Below, in pieces: positions 13,639 to 13,852 of a stretch of 13,852 nucleotides of DNA. Position 1 is the first letter of the stretch. Every line of letters starts with the position of its first letter. This DNA is from Clostridiales bacterium (GTDB lineage: Bacteria > Bacillota > Clostridia > Oscillospirales > Acutalibacteraceae), in the NCBI GenBank assembly GCA_012511005.1, contig JAAZGX010000010.1, forward strand, positions 1-13,852. Reading direction: 5' to 3'. The translations under genes and the position numbers were made by a program. The notes under the pieces were generated by a model. The model saw only the letters and a program-made list of their open reading frames with translations. It had not been told where the DNA came from and did not search any database.

Positions 13639-13852
13639 ATGGAAGAAAATAAAGTTTTACCGGAACGCGCCGTATTAGTTGGCATTGATACGGGCGAATA
13701 TGATGTTAAAGCATCCATAGATGAACTGACAGAGCTTGCTAAAACGGCCGGAGCAGAGGTTGCGGCAATTTTAACTCAAGTACGCAAAACGCCAGACAGC
13801 GCCCTATATATAGGCAAAGGAAAAGTTTTGGAGCTAAAAGAGTTTTGCGCTA
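13639..13852 (+). CDS. hflX: GTPase HflX, N-terminal part (cut by window edge)
   Basis: The 71 codons visible begin MEENKVLPERAVLVGIDTGE and continue through SIDELTELAKTAGAEVAAILTQ, then KTPDSALYIGKGKVLELKEF. The pattern E-R-A-x-L-V-G, S-x-x-E-L-x-x-L-A-x-T-A-G-A-E-V and P-D-x-A-x-Y-I-G-K-G-K-x-x-E-L is the HflX N-terminal domain. HflX binds 50S subunits and splits or rescues stalled 70S ribosomes, mainly under stress. The GTPase domain lies beyond the window. The ATG at 13639 has AAGGAG 4 nt upstream. It sits directly after the rpsR terminator with no clear promoter of its own. Confidence 0.9.
   Translation, partial: MEENKVLPERAVLVGIDTGEYDVKASIDELTELAKTAGAEVAAILTQVRKTPDSALYIGKGKVLELKEFCA

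Overview
The window looks like a chromosomal segment of a moderately low-GC Bacillota bacterium, class Clostridia, probably an Oscillospiraceae/Ruminococcaceae-type anaerobe. This rests on the rimP-nusA-rnpM(ylxR)-ylxQ-infB-rbfA-nrnA-truB-ribF gene order, the rpsF-ssb-rpsR operon, a MecA adaptor, strong GGAGG ribosome sites and frequent TTG/GTG starts. No RNA genes, insertion sequences, CRISPR arrays or phage genes were seen. Most of the window is housekeeping. The exception is a membrane gene cluster in the left quarter.

Layout. (1) Positions 1-1025, minus strand: the start of a Maf-family nucleotide pyrophosphatase (cut by the window edge) and a sugar-phosphate isomerase/epimerase-like TIM barrel. 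(2) Positions 1080-3312, minus strand: three tightly overlapping membrane genes resembling RnfD, RnfE and RnfA, with no RnfB, RnfC or RnfG beside them and without the cysteines that hold the intramembrane iron site in true Rnf/Nqr. (3) Positions 3408-4019, plus strand: a MecA-like Clp adaptor, divergent from the Rnf-like genes and convergent, with a 69-bp overlap, with rpe. (4) Positions 3951-12307, minus strand: a ten-gene translation and RNA-maturation operon, rimP-nusA-rnpM-ylxQ-infB-rbfA-nrnA-truB-ribF-rpe, driven by one clear sigma-A promoter and a short leader with a strong hairpin. (5) Positions 12577-13596, plus strand: rpsF-ssb-rpsR from a perfect-consensus promoter, with a structured leader and an intrinsic terminator. 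(6) From 13639: the start of hflX, cut by the window edge.

How the parts fit. The two large operons diverge from a 269-bp control region carrying both promoters and both leaders, so ribosome maturation, transcription elongation, initiation, tRNA modification and small-subunit protein supply are laid out back to back. Translational coupling (stop/start overlaps of 1-26 bp) is frequent in the infB operon. The most unusual element is the Rnf-like D-E-A trio: the fold and some signatures (SGAT in the D-like subunit, REILGNGT in the E-like subunit) are kept, but the four predicted iron-site cysteine positions are replaced. It may therefore be a repurposed or differently wired membrane module rather than a conventional ferredoxin:NAD oxidoreductase.
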